63,308 bases of DNA from Anaerolinea thermolimosa (GTDB lineage Bacteria > Chloroflexota > Anaerolineae > Anaerolineales > Anaerolineaceae): assembly GCF_001050195.2 (NCBI RefSeq), contig NZ_DF967965.1, forward strand, positions 3,174,726 through 3,238,033, given 5' to 3'. Below are positions 34,412 through 43,718 of the stretch, piece by piece. The position numbers and the translations under genes were made by a program. The stretch's first letter is position 1. Each line of letters begins with the position of its first letter. Below the pieces are notes generated by a model that worked only from the letters and a program-made list of their open reading frames with translations, did not search any database and was not told the DNA's origin.

Positions 34412-36799
34412 TCACCCCTCACGGTAAAGCTCGTTGACCGCCAGCACCGTGAAGATATAAGTAGCCGCCCCGCCGATGACGTATTCCTTCTGCTGCCAGA
34501 GCCACGGGAAGGGATCGAGCAGTTCGGGGTAATTCGGACGGATGAGCGCCGGCCCCGAAACCACGCCCCCCGGCTGGTACGTCCAATCCGCACGGTTAAT
34601 CCCATACGCCACCGTGAGCGACTTTGCCCCAACCCCCGAAGCCAGAGAAGCATTCGAAACCGGGTGACACCCCAGCACATACCCCAGCACCGCGGCTACC
34701 CATTCGGCCTTAACCAGGCCGGGGAAAGCCCGGTGCAGGTAATAAAACTGGACGGCACGGTCAAGGAATGACCACGCCACTCCCCAGATCGGCCCCTGCT
34801 TCCGCCACGTCTCGGCGGAGTACGGTACGCCGAAGGGGTTGCGCTCGGCTTCACTGGCTACCCGGGCCGCCCAGGCTTCAACAGCCGCGCGCACTCTGGT
34901 TGTAAAGGTATCATCCTTCAGCGAAGGTAAGGCGCGGGCCACCGCCCAGCCCACACTTTCCACATGCTCCACCACTCGCTCTGCCAGTGAGAGCAAATGT
35001 GTGCGGAATTGCTCTTCCCCGGTTGACAGGAACAGCTCCACGGTGGCCAGCACTTCGGCCAGCTCATACCGCGGCCCAACATAACAATTGGGTGCCACCA
35101 CCGGAGAGTGACTCTGTTCATATTCCCAGGCAAGGCGGGCAGTTTGCAGGCACTCGGCGGCCAGGGCTTCATTCCAGCCCTTCAGCACCCGGCTCGATGC
35201 CGCCAGTGCCGCCGCCACCTGATATTCCAGCGTGGTATGCCGGTGAGTGAAAGCCCAGCGGTCATCCGAACCCTCGCCGGGGGTTACACGGTTATCGGTG
35301 AGCAGAGAAATCTCGCCCAGCTGTTTATACTGTTCAAGGCTGTTTTCAATAATGCCAATAAAACTGTGCCCCGCCGCTCGATACCCCGAAAGCAAATTCA
35401 ACACCCCATGTTCCACCTGCTGGACAAAATCGGGGACGCCATCCGGCACATGCATGATCACCAGGCGCCGCGCCTGATCAACCGTGGTCTGATCGCTCTG
35501 CACCCCGAAGGTCTCATACGCCAGTGCCAGCACATGCGTGGTGTGCGCCTGAGAACCCGCCGCCAGGTCAAAATCGCCGGCATCGTGCCAGCCGCCCACA
35601 TTAAGGCCAGGGATGGGTTCGTACGGTTGAAAGGGCGTCTCGGTGGAATCACGCTGAACGTAGCTATCGAAGTGCTGATGATGGAGCGGTGCCTGCAGGG
35701 CATCATCGAGGTGGCAGGCCCCATGCCAGACACGCGCCACCTCGCGTACTTCCATGTGGCACATCTGCGCTGGCAGGTACTGCTCCAGGGTAGGCTGCCA
35801 CACATCCTGTTCGTACACCTGCTCATCAATGCGGAAAGGCTCACTGTGCTGGTCTTCGTATTCCAGGCAGTAAAGCCCCGGCTGGCGCACATCACTGAAA
35901 TCAAAGCGGGCGTAATGGAAGCAAAGGTACTTCCCCCACAGAGCGAGTCGTTCACGCCTGACCACCTCCTGCTCTCCATTCGGAAGGATGCGTACCAGCC
36001 TTGCCTCTCCCGGTTGTGACACCCGTGCATCCAGTTCAATCACCGCGATTTTGGGCTGCCGGGGGTGGTATCCTACCTGCGAAAAACCAATCACGGGTGT
36101 CCGCATCCAGGTGGTATCCACGGTAGGGGTGATCCGCCATTCGAGGACCGTACCTTTCTCCCCGCCAGGTAACACCCCGCGCACCACAAACCAGCCATTC
36201 TGAGCATACGCCCGGCCATCGAGCAGGACGAGCTCTCCGCGCAAAGCACGGATCACGATCCGGGTAGCGGGGTCATCCGGGGTGAGGATGAGCTCCTGCC
36301 CTCTGGCGAGGGGAAGAGGCTCAAGTTTTTCGCCTGCCCCGCTAACCATCGCCGCATTGAACTGACGGGGAAACACACCCGCCTTTCCATCCATGAAAAA
36401 GGCCTTTCCCATGTAGGCGCCGGGCATCAACTCCAGGTTGAAGCCCACCTGCCCCACCCGGTCTTCGGGAATGGGATCTACCAGTGCCACAGTGAGCAAA
36501 AGGTCATCCTCTTCGGGAGCCAGGCGTACCGTGTAGCGAATGGAAGGCTCATGATACTGGCACTCGATACGCAGCGCCCGCCCGCCTTCTTCCACCTGCC
36601 GTTCCCCGTTTTGCGGTAGGACATCCCACTGTTCGGCGGCTGGAACCAGGCGCAGGTTACCGTTCCCGGCAATTCGCTGATTGCGCTGAAGAATTTCAAG
36701 CCCGCCCTGTTTGCCTTCTTCGTATACATTATGGTAGAAGAGCACTGCCGCAGCCGGCGCTTCGAAGACTTCATCGGTGTTCAATTTCCAGATCGTCAT
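34412..36799 (-). CDS. Glycoside hydrolase family 9 protein, cytoplasmic
   Basis: 795 aa. Start ATG 36799 is preferred over an in-frame GTG four codons earlier because GTGAGGG precedes it. An N-terminal beta-rich domain (about 1-240) is followed by an Ig-like CelD_N domain starting GFSQVGYHPRQPKIAV, and then the GH9 barrel with the catalytic Asp pair in VGGWHDAGDFDLAAG. The C-terminal block KEYVIGGAATYIF carries the putative proton-donor Glu. No signal peptide, so it is not a secreted cellulase; intracellular GH9 enzymes are typically exo-acting glucosidases or glucosaminidases. Substrate not determined. Confidence 0.85.
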   Translation of the reverse strand: MTIWKLNTDEVFEAPAAAVLFYHNVYEEGKQGGLEILQRNQRIAGNGNLRLVPAAEQWDVLPQNGERQVEEGGRALRIECQYHEPSIRYTVRLAPEEDDLLLTVALVDPIPEDRVGQVGFNLELMPGAYMGKAFFMDGKAGVFPRQFNAAMVSGAGEKLEPLPLARGQELILTPDDPATRIVIRALRGELVLLDGRAYAQNGWFVVRGVLPGGEKGTVLEWRITPTVDTTWMRTPVIGFSQVGYHPRQPKIAVIELDARVSQPGEARLVRILPNGEQEVVRRERLALWGKYLCFHYARFDFSDVRQPGLYCLEYEDQHSEPFRIDEQVYEQDVWQPTLEQYLPAQMCHMEVREVARVWHGACHLDDALQAPLHHQHFDSYVQRDSTETPFQPYEPIPGLNVGGWHDAGDFDLAAGSQAHTTHVLALAYETFGVQSDQTTVDQARRLVIMHVPDGVPDFVQQVEHGVLNLLSGYRAAGHSFIGIIENSLEQYKQLGEISLLTDNRVTPGEGSDDRWAFTHRHTTLEYQVAAALAASSRVLKGWNEALAAECLQTARLAWEYEQSHSPVVAPNCYVGPRYELAEVLATVELFLSTGEEQFRTHLLSLAERVVEHVESVGWAVARALPSLKDDTFTTRVRAAVEAWAARVASEAERNPFGVPYSAETWRKQGPIWGVAWSFLDRAVQFYYLHRAFPGLVKAEWVAAVLGYVLGCHPVSNASLASGVGAKSLTVAYGINRADWTYQPGGVVSGPALIRPNYPELLDPFPWLWQQKEYVIGGAATYIFTVLAVNELYREG

Positions 36800-36868
36800 G
36801 GTTACCCTCACTCTGTTGAAAATGCGCTGAAATGATTATACAGGCGAACCGGTGAAGAAAGACCTCGA

Positions 36869-37297
36869 TCAACCGGGGAGCATCACGGCCCGAATCTGCC
36901 CGGCCAGATCATCCAGTTCACTGCGGAGCGGCGCCTGCCCGTAACCGGGGCCAAAACGTAGCCTGAATCCATCCCCGGCATACCTCGGAATCACATGGAG
37001 ATGAACATGGAAGACTTCCTGCCCCGCCGCTTCCCCGTCGGCCAGATAGAAGTTAACCCCCTCACAGCGCAACCCGCTGACACGCAGAGCAAGTGCCAGC
37101 CTTCGGGCAGTTTGAAACATAGCCGCCCCATCCAGGGGGTCAAGCTCTGCCAGGTTCGCAGCGTGTCGGCGCGGGATGACCAGCGTATGCCCCGGATTAA
37201 CCGGCCGGATATCCAGAAAGGCCACACAACGTTCCTCTTCAACTACCACGCTTGCCGGAGCACGCTGGCTCAGGATATCGCAAAAAACACACCTCAT
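36869..37297 (-). CDS. HIT family nucleotide hydrolase
   Basis: 142 aa from ATG 37297 with GGAGGTGGTTGTC before it. The histidine triad is HVHLHVIPR, preceded by FYLADGEAAGQEVF. The N-terminal CVFCDI and the conserved RPVNPGHTLVIPRRH fit the HINT/Fhit class that hydrolyses nucleoside phosphoramidates or dinucleoside polyphosphates. The C-terminal region is shorter than in GalT relatives. Divergent from the SIS-domain gene. Confidence 0.93.
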   Translation of the reverse strand: MRCVFCDILSQRAPASVVVEEERCVAFLDIRPVNPGHTLVIPRRHAANLAELDPLDGAAMFQTARRLALALRVSGLRCEGVNFYLADGEAAGQEVFHVHLHVIPRYAGDGFRLRFGPGYGQAPLRSELDDLAGQIRAVMLPG

Positions 37298-37413
37298 GAC
37301 AACCACCTCCGTCATTTCAGACAGGTCTCTCCTTCTCAGGACGCGAAACCAGGGACGAGTTTTTTCGACCTGCCTTCTCCAGACTGAACCGCTCTGAAAA
37401 CCACTCTCACTGA

Positions 37414-37422
37414 TGTTACAAT
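37414..37422 (+). promoter_or_regulatory. Extended -10 promoter of the SIS gene
   Basis: TGT-TACAAT (TACAAT 37417-37422) on the plus strand is an extended -10 element about 45 nt before the SIS-gene ATG. Confidence 0.55.
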
Positions 37423-37466
37423 TGTACCTGCCTGTCAACTGATCCTTGCTTTTCAGGGAGGTGCGT

Positions 37467-38504
37467 ATGGGCCTTTACTCAGAAATCCTCGAACAGCCCG
37501 AAGTCCTCAGCAACCTGCTTGCCCGGCAAATGAAAGAGGTGGAGCGCATCGCCTCTGCCCTGCGCCAGCATGAAATCCGTTACGTCTTCCTCGCCGCACG
37601 CGGCACCTCTGACAATGCCGGGCGCTACGCCAATTACCTGTGGGGGGCTTACAACCGTTTACCCCTCGCCCTGGCCACTCCCTCGCTGTTCACCTATTAT
37701 CATCGCCCTCCGGCCCTGAGCCAGGCTCTGGTGGTGGGAGTGTCGCAATCGGGACAATCACCCGATATTGTCAGCGTGCTCGCCGAAGGCCGCCGGAACG
37801 GCTGCCCCACCCTGGCTATCACCAACAACCCGCATTCCCCGCTGGCCGAAGAAGCCGATTACGTCCTCGACATCTGCGCCGGACAGGAAAAGGCCGTGGC
37901 CGCCACCAAAACCTACACTGCCGAGTTGATGGCCATTGCCATGCTTTCGGTGGCACTCGCTGGTGACCGCGAAAGACTGAAGGAATTAGAGAGTGTGCCC
38001 CTCTGGGCACAACAGGCGTTGAAACTGGATGAGCACTTACAGCGCATCTCCGAGCGCTACCGCTTCCTGCGGCAGTGCGTGGTGCTGGGGAGAGGGTTCA
38101 ATTATTCCACTGCTTTTGAATTCTCGCTCAAACTCAAGGAACTTACCTACACCCTGGCCGAACCCTATTCCTCCGCCGATTTCATGCACGGCCCCATTGC
38201 CATGGTGGAACAGGGCTTCCCTGTGATGGCGGTGGCCCCGGGCGGCGCGGTTTTCGATGGCCTGCTTGAAGTGTTACGTAAAGTGCGGGTAGAAGAAAAC
38301 GCCGATCTGCTCGTCATTTCCGACCGGCCAGAAGCCCTTGAGCTGGCTCAATCGCGCGTGCCCCTGCCAGGCGGAATTCCCGAATGGCTGACGCCCATCA
38401 TCAGCATCATTCCGGCACAGTTGTTCTGCTACCACCTGACGGTGACCAAAGGCTTTGATCCCGAAGCTCCGCGCGTCATCCGCAAAGTGACCGAAACGAC
38501 CTGA
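37467..38504 (+). CDS. SIS-domain sugar-phosphate isomerase/deaminase (GlmS-C/AgaS-like)
   Basis: 345 aa from ATG 37467, preceded by AGGGAGGTGCGT. Two SIS domains are visible: FLAARGTSDNAGRYANYLW with VGVSQSGQSPDIVSVLAEG, and VVLGRGFNYSTAFEFSLKLKE with YSSADFMHGPIAMVEQG. It matches the isomerase half of GlmS without the glutaminase domain, as in NagB-II/AgaS proteins that deaminate or isomerise amino-sugar phosphates. The nearby GH9 protein may supply such sugars. The stop abuts the glycosyltransferase stop in the sequence TGATCA, with no spacing. Confidence 0.88.
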   Translation: MGLYSEILEQPEVLSNLLARQMKEVERIASALRQHEIRYVFLAARGTSDNAGRYANYLWGAYNRLPLALATPSLFTYYHRPPALSQALVVGVSQSGQSPDIVSVLAEGRRNGCPTLAITNNPHSPLAEEADYVLDICAGQEKAVAATKTYTAELMAIAMLSVALAGDRERLKELESVPLWAQQALKLDEHLQRISERYRFLRQCVVLGRGFNYSTAFEFSLKLKELTYTLAEPYSSADFMHGPIAMVEQGFPVMAVAPGGAVFDGLLEVLRKVRVEENADLLVISDRPEALELAQSRVPLPGGIPEWLTPIISIIPAQLFCYHLTVTKGFDPEAPRVIRKVTETT

Positions 38505-39830
38505 TCATCTCCCCCGGTGTTCCGGGGAACGGACAAGGATCTTTTGGTAAACCTCGATCAGCTCGTCCACCTCCTGAGAGGTTGATCTAACCGGCTGAAT
38601 GCCATCCTGCAGCCGTCGGAGAAGGCCGCGGTCTTGATTCAATCGGCCAATACACGCTGCCAGGCTTTTCGCATTCCCATGCTCAAAATGCAATCCATCC
38701 ACACCATCCTGCACCATCTCGGCCATGCCGCCCTGATTGGAGGTAATCACGGGCGTTCGATGAGCAAAGGCTTCCAGAATAACGTTAGGGCTGTTTTCAT
38801 ACCACAGGGAAGGCACAATTTGCACATCCATTTCCTGGTAAATTTTCCAGAGAGGGGTTCCTTCGGGGAATGCACCCATCAGGTGAATGCGCGAGTCCCG
38901 GGTACTTGCCTTTTCCAGACAGTGTGCATATTGGGGATAACGACTCATGTCCCCGTAAATAACAACCGAGAGCGGTAAACCGGGGAGCATTTGCAGGGCC
39001 TTGATCAGTAAATGCACACCCTTATGCGGGGCAATCTGGCCGGTGTAACCCAGGCGTAATTTCTCAGAAGGCGTTTTAACCAGATTTTCAGGTGTCAATC
39101 CCGGAAAATCTCTCCCCTGACGGCAGAAAACAATGCGCTCCGCCGGAATTCCCGCCCGAATATACACCGAGCGTAGAAATTGAGAAGGGCTGATCATTAA
39201 ATCCACCTGGGCAAGTACCCTCTGAAGAAAAGCCTCACGCCGGATAATTTGCTCCTTCTCGGCGAAATGCAATTGCCAGTACAGGGTCATCAGGGGTGGG
39301 AACACCTGATCCAACACCCGGTACCGGCGCCTGTGTTCGGCCTCACAACGCACACAATCGACCCGGGAAACAGACAGCGGGCAAAGCCTGCCGAGAGGGG
39401 TTAATTTATTAATTTCTCTGCACAGAAACCAGAAGTCGGTGAGCGAAAGACACACCGGAAGGCCCGCTCTCTTTGCCTCTACAATGACACTTCCCGAAAG
39501 GAGATACCCGCTGAACAAATGGAACAGCTGCGGAGCCAACCGGTGGATGAGCTCTCGCGCCGTTTCTTCAATCCATAAATTTTCGTATTCAAAACGGTGA
39601 GGGTCAGGATACAAATGAGCATTGAGGAATAAACGCGTGAGAGGGAGGCCTTCGTAGACCTCCTCTGTCACAAAGCACCCGGGGCTGGAACCAAACTCGA
39701 TATCTTCCACGCAGAAAACATGCACATCCATGCCTCTGGATTGTAACTGCTGCGCCGTCCGCAGAGCACGCAACTCAGCCCCTCCCTGATGAACAGGCGG
39801 GAAATGGTGAACCCCAAGAAGAATACGCAT
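38505..39830 (-). CDS. Family 4-type glycosyltransferase
   Basis: 441 aa. The N-terminal Rossmann begins ILLGVHHFPPVHQGGAELRA, with the Gly-rich acceptor-side loop. A second domain has LGYTGQIAPHKGVHLLIKAL and the nucleotide-sugar motif SLWYENSPNVILEAFAHRTP. Retaining, GT-B fold; transfers sugar to a lipid-linked or surface glycan. It begins 4 nt after the flippase gene, so both belong to one polysaccharide unit. The acceptor is unknown. Four Cys around 110-130 (CREINKLTPLGRLC, CVRCEAEHRRRY) form an insertion that may bind metal. Confidence 0.9.
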   Translation of the reverse strand: MRILLGVHHFPPVHQGGAELRALRTAQQLQSRGMDVHVFCVEDIEFGSSPGCFVTEEVYEGLPLTRLFLNAHLYPDPHRFEYENLWIEETARELIHRLAPQLFHLFSGYLLSGSVIVEAKRAGLPVCLSLTDFWFLCREINKLTPLGRLCPLSVSRVDCVRCEAEHRRRYRVLDQVFPPLMTLYWQLHFAEKEQIIRREAFLQRVLAQVDLMISPSQFLRSVYIRAGIPAERIVFCRQGRDFPGLTPENLVKTPSEKLRLGYTGQIAPHKGVHLLIKALQMLPGLPLSVVIYGDMSRYPQYAHCLEKASTRDSRIHLMGAFPEGTPLWKIYQEMDVQIVPSLWYENSPNVILEAFAHRTPVITSNQGGMAEMVQDGVDGLHFEHGNAKSLAACIGRLNQDRGLLRRLQDGIQPVRSTSQEVDELIEVYQKILVRSPEHRGR

Positions 39831-39834
39831 GAGA

Positions 39835-41319
39835 TTATTCCTTCACAACAGACGCTCTCTTGATCAATAGCTGGCGCGCCGAAACCTCCATGCGTTGAAG
39901 ATCGTCTTTATCCAACACTCTAAACCAGAGAGCCAGAAGCAAATAGACTGCTGCTCCAGCCAAAACCACAAAAATAAGCGGCATTTGCCGAATTGGCCAG
40001 ATAACCGCCCCCATCAGGAAAGCCGCCATGACCGTTCCTGAAAACTGGCGGAATGAAAGAAAGGGCTCCCCAAGTTTTCTTCGAAACAGAAGCACAAATT
40101 GTAGCGCGCTGACCACATCGGTTAAAACAGTGACCAGCGAAGCTCCTATCAGACCAAAACGAGGAATCAGGATCAGGTTCAAGACCACATTCAAGAAGGT
40201 ATTCACCGAATAAATCCGTGCCGCAGAGCGTTCCTCATTGGTAATCGTGGTCATATTCCCGGCAAAGGCCGCAAGCACGACAAACGGAAAATCCCACGCC
40301 AGAATTTGAAACGCTAAACCAGAAGGCAAAAACTCCGTTGTATATAACCAGGTAATCAACTGATAAGAAAGAATAGACCCGCCCACAGCGACAGGCAGCG
40401 AGAATAACCAGAGGAATCGCATCGACCATCGATACCAGCGCTTCACCTGATCGATATCTTCCCTGTACACCCGCGACAAAGTAGGCACAATGGCGGCCTT
40501 AAACCCATTCATGAAAAGCATCAACGAAAACACAAGGTTGTAAGCCACACCATACCAGCCCACTTCGGCAGAGGATACAAATTTAGAGAGGATAACTGTA
40601 TCAATAGAATACGCCAGCGACAGCATCAGAGAAATAATGCCAAAAGGTAAACCGGCACGGATCAAAGGCGGCCAGGTGAACGGCTCGATGTGAAAGCGGA
40701 ATCCAGAAATCCCCAGCCTGCGGATAAAAAGACTCGCCAGTAAAATAGATACCATCAGGCTGATCAGATTTCCCACAATAAGCCAGAGAAACCCCAGACC
40801 ACTGAAGAGAAAGGCTGTTCCAAGCAAAATGACCACACCCTGAGTGATCACATCCAGAAGGGTGACATAACCCAGCTTTTCGTATGCGGTGAGCACAGTG
40901 GAAAGCGGCACTCCAACCGCAGACAACAAAAAGCTGGTGGTGTAAATCCCAATCCCCAGCAAAACATCCCCCGAATATCCAAAGCGAGCGCCCAGGAACG
41001 GGATCACCAGCAGATTGACCAAAGCCAGAACGAATCGGATCGCCACCAGATTCCAGAAATAAACGCTCATTTTTGCACGGTCGCGGGCAATTTCCCGCAT
41101 GACGTGCTGGGTTACCCCCAGTTCGGCAAAAATCTGGAAAATCCCCACAAAAGCCAGTACCGTGGCATACTGCCCCATCCGGTCATCGCCCAGCCGCCGT
41201 ACTACAAACACGTTATACAGAAAACCAACCAGCTTCAACGCCACAAGGCCAAGCGTGACAAACCCGGCATTTTTGAGGATTGTGGTTGTCTCTGAGAGAG
41301 GTGTTGAATCTTGACTCAT
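39835..41319 (-). CDS. Polysaccharide flippase (Wzx/MurJ-like)
   Basis: 494 aa with 12-14 membrane helices. The N-terminal TILKNAGFVTLGLVALKLVG and FLYNVFVVRRLGDDRMGQYA fit the polysaccharide_synt family, which moves lipid-linked glycans across the membrane. Start: ATG 41319 is preferred over the GTG at 41331 because the first four codons look unconserved; there is no clear ribosome site for either. Partner glycosyltransferase follows. Its promoter must lie in the 100-bp divergent region shared with the helicase gene. Confidence 0.9.
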   Translation of the reverse strand: MSQDSTPLSETTTILKNAGFVTLGLVALKLVGFLYNVFVVRRLGDDRMGQYATVLAFVGIFQIFAELGVTQHVMREIARDRAKMSVYFWNLVAIRFVLALVNLLVIPFLGARFGYSGDVLLGIGIYTTSFLLSAVGVPLSTVLTAYEKLGYVTLLDVITQGVVILLGTAFLFSGLGFLWLIVGNLISLMVSILLASLFIRRLGISGFRFHIEPFTWPPLIRAGLPFGIISLMLSLAYSIDTVILSKFVSSAEVGWYGVAYNLVFSLMLFMNGFKAAIVPTLSRVYREDIDQVKRWYRWSMRFLWLFSLPVAVGGSILSYQLITWLYTTEFLPSGLAFQILAWDFPFVVLAAFAGNMTTITNEERSAARIYSVNTFLNVVLNLILIPRFGLIGASLVTVLTDVVSALQFVLLFRRKLGEPFLSFRQFSGTVMAAFLMGAVIWPIRQMPLIFVVLAGAAVYLLLALWFRVLDKDDLQRMEVSARQLLIKRASVVKE

Positions 41320-41409
41320 AGATGCATCCACGGTCTTAACCGCCCTCTCTACTATAGAAAAAAACGGAACGTTTGTCTATGCCCATTCGAGCCGGGGAAA
41401 GGGAAAGTT

Positions 41410-41418
41410 TGTTATAAT
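41410..41418 (+). promoter_or_regulatory. Extended -10 promoter of the helicase gene
   Basis: TGT-TATAAT (TATAAT 41413-41418) ends 6 nt before the GTG start at 41425. Transcription would start at or beside the start codon, giving a leaderless mRNA. Confidence 0.65.
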
Positions 41419-41424
41419 CCCCGC

Positions 41425-43638
41425 GTGAACATTCTCCAGGACCTCAACCCCCAGCAACAGGCCGCTGTGGCCGCCGAAGGAGGACCGGTGCTGGTTCTGG
41501 CCGGCCCCGGCTCTGGCAAAACGCGCGTTCTCACCCGCCGCATCGCTTATCTGATCAACCAGGTGGGTGTATCTCCCTATCACATTCTCTCGGTCACATT
41601 CACCAACAAAGCCGCCCGCGAGATGCAAACCCGCGTGGAACAATTACTCGGCCAGCGTGTACAGGGGCTCTGGCTGGGCACTTTTCACGCCGTCTGTGCG
41701 CGCATCCTGCGCCGGGAACAGAAATACTTACCATTTACTTCCTCCTTCGTCATCTTCGATGACGATGACCAGCAATCGCTGATCAAACGCGCGATTAAAG
41801 AGTTGAATCTGGATGAAAAGCTGTACCGCCCAACCAGTGTGCACGCAGCGATTTCCACTGCCAAGAACAATCTCCTTTTCCCGAAAGATTACCCCACTTC
41901 CACCTACCGTGATGAGGTCATCGCCCGCATCTATCAGCGGTACCAGGAACTCCTTCTGGCAAGCAATGCCCTCGATTTCGACGATCTACTCCTTTATGCC
42001 TGGCACCTGTTCGAGGAAAACCCTGCCGTGCGCGAAGATTACAGCCGTCGCTTTGAACACGTGCTGGTGGATGAATTTCAAGACACCAATACCGTCCAGT
42101 ACGAGTTACTGCGTCAGCTGGCTTCCTTCCACAATAACATTTTCGTCGTGGGTGATGAAGATCAGTCCATCTACCGCTGGCGCGGCGCCGATTACCGCAA
42201 CGTTCTGCGCTTTGAACAGGACTACCCGGCATGTAAAAAAATCCTGCTGGAACAGAACTACCGCTCCACCCAGGTGGTGCTGGACGCCGCCCAGGCGGTA
42301 ATCAACCGCAACCGAAACCGCACACCCAAAAGGCTGCGTTCTCTCCCCGAGAAAAGCACCGGAGAAAAAATCACCCTTTACGAAGCTGTCGATGATTACG
42401 GCGAAGCGGCCTACGTGGTAGATACCATTCAACAACTGGTGGCTTCGGGGCGCGCGCGGCTGGGTGATTTTGCCGTGATGTACCGCACCAATGCCCAGTC
42501 ACGCCTGCTGGAAGAAGCCTTTCTGCGCGCCGGGTTGCCCTATCGCCTGGTAGGGGCCATGCGCTTCTACGGACGGCGTGAGGTGAAGGATATGATCGCC
42601 TACCTGCGCCTGGTGCAAAACCCCGCCGACGAAGTAAGCCTGGGGCGCGTCATCAACGTGCCGCCGCGTGGTATCGGAGATAAAGCGCAAATGGCCCTGC
42701 AGATGGCCGCGCGCCAGGCAGGGGTCAGCACCGGGCAAGTATTGTTGGAATTGGCCGAGCAGGGCAAAGATTCACCTCACTGGGAAGCCATCGGGCGCCC
42801 GGCGGCGTTGCTGGCCGATTTCGGCGCCCTTCTCGCCGGGTGGCGTCAGCAGGCCCAGACCCTGCCGTTACCGGTGCTCTTCGGGCGCATCCTCGAAGAC
42901 CTCAATTACCGTGAGTATATTGATGACGGCACCGAAGAAGGCCAGAGCCGCTGGGAAAACGTGGAAGAACTGCGCCGCCTCACCTATGAGTATGAAGACC
43001 GCGATCTCACCGCCTTCCTGGAAAGCCTGGCCCTGGTTTCTGATCAGGACACCCTGCCTGAACAGGCCGAAGCCCCCACCCTGCTCACCCTGCACGCCGC
43101 CAAAGGGCTGGAATTCCCCATCGTCTTCATCGTTGGGCTGGATGACGGTCTCCTGCCGCATAATCGCTCCCTCGACGACCCTGAAGAAATGGCCGAAGAG
43201 CGCCGTCTGTTCTACGTGGGGTTAACGCGCACACGGAATCGCGTCTTCCTGGTACGGGCGGCCCAGCGCAGCACCTTCGGTTCCTTCCAGGATTCCATCC
43301 CCTCGCGCTTCCTGGAAGACCTGCCCGACGAGCTCATTGAACAGAATGGCAGTAGGCGGCGCAGTGCCTCATCGCGCCGCGGGGGAGCATCGCTCTGGGA
43401 ATCGCGGAATTTACGCCAGTCGGCCTATGCAGGAACGCCGCAAAGGGTTCAACCCGCTTCTGCACCCATTCTCCAGCCCCGTTACCGGGCTGGTATGCGC
43501 GTCCGCCATCCCTCCTGGGGAGAGGGGCTGGTGGTTGACAGCCGCATTCAGGACGACGACGAAACCGTGGATATTTTCTTCGAGAGCGTCGGGTTTAAAC
43601 GGGTTGCCGCTTCGCTGGCCAACCTCGAAGTACTTTGA
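41425..43638 (+). CDS. UvrD/PcrA-type ATP-dependent DNA helicase
   Basis: 737 aa from GTG 41425, chosen because the conserved domain begins here (NILQDLNPQQQAAVAAEGG); an open frame extends 38 codons upstream but holds no conserved sequence. Helicase motifs are AGPGSGKTRVLTRRI (I), the TFTNKAAREM region (Ia), VDEFQDTNTVQYELL (II), GDEDQSIYRWRGADYRN (III), LEQNYRSTQ (IV) and VGLTRTRNRVF (VI). The C-terminal tail resembles the RNA-polymerase/UvrB-interaction (Tudor-like) region of PcrA (GMRVRHPSWGEGLVVD). It works in nucleotide-excision repair and removes recombinases. Confidence 0.96.
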   Translation: MNILQDLNPQQQAAVAAEGGPVLVLAGPGSGKTRVLTRRIAYLINQVGVSPYHILSVTFTNKAAREMQTRVEQLLGQRVQGLWLGTFHAVCARILRREQKYLPFTSSFVIFDDDDQQSLIKRAIKELNLDEKLYRPTSVHAAISTAKNNLLFPKDYPTSTYRDEVIARIYQRYQELLLASNALDFDDLLLYAWHLFEENPAVREDYSRRFEHVLVDEFQDTNTVQYELLRQLASFHNNIFVVGDEDQSIYRWRGADYRNVLRFEQDYPACKKILLEQNYRSTQVVLDAAQAVINRNRNRTPKRLRSLPEKSTGEKITLYEAVDDYGEAAYVVDTIQQLVASGRARLGDFAVMYRTNAQSRLLEEAFLRAGLPYRLVGAMRFYGRREVKDMIAYLRLVQNPADEVSLGRVINVPPRGIGDKAQMALQMAARQAGVSTGQVLLELAEQGKDSPHWEAIGRPAALLADFGALLAGWRQQAQTLPLPVLFGRILEDLNYREYIDDGTEEGQSRWENVEELRRLTYEYEDRDLTAFLESLALVSDQDTLPEQAEAPTLLTLHAAKGLEFPIVFIVGLDDGLLPHNRSLDDPEEMAEERRLFYVGLTRTRNRVFLVRAAQRSTFGSFQDSIPSRFLEDLPDELIEQNGSRRRSASSRRGGASLWESRNLRQSAYAGTPQRVQPASAPILQPRYRAGMRVRHPSWGEGLVVDSRIQDDDETVDIFFESVGFKRVAASLANLEVL

Positions 43639-43718
43639 TGTGTGTTCACCGAACTGTCGGCTGTCTCATTTCAGCAAACTGGCTTGTGGTGCAGTAAAAT
43701 TATAATTAGGAGTACAGT

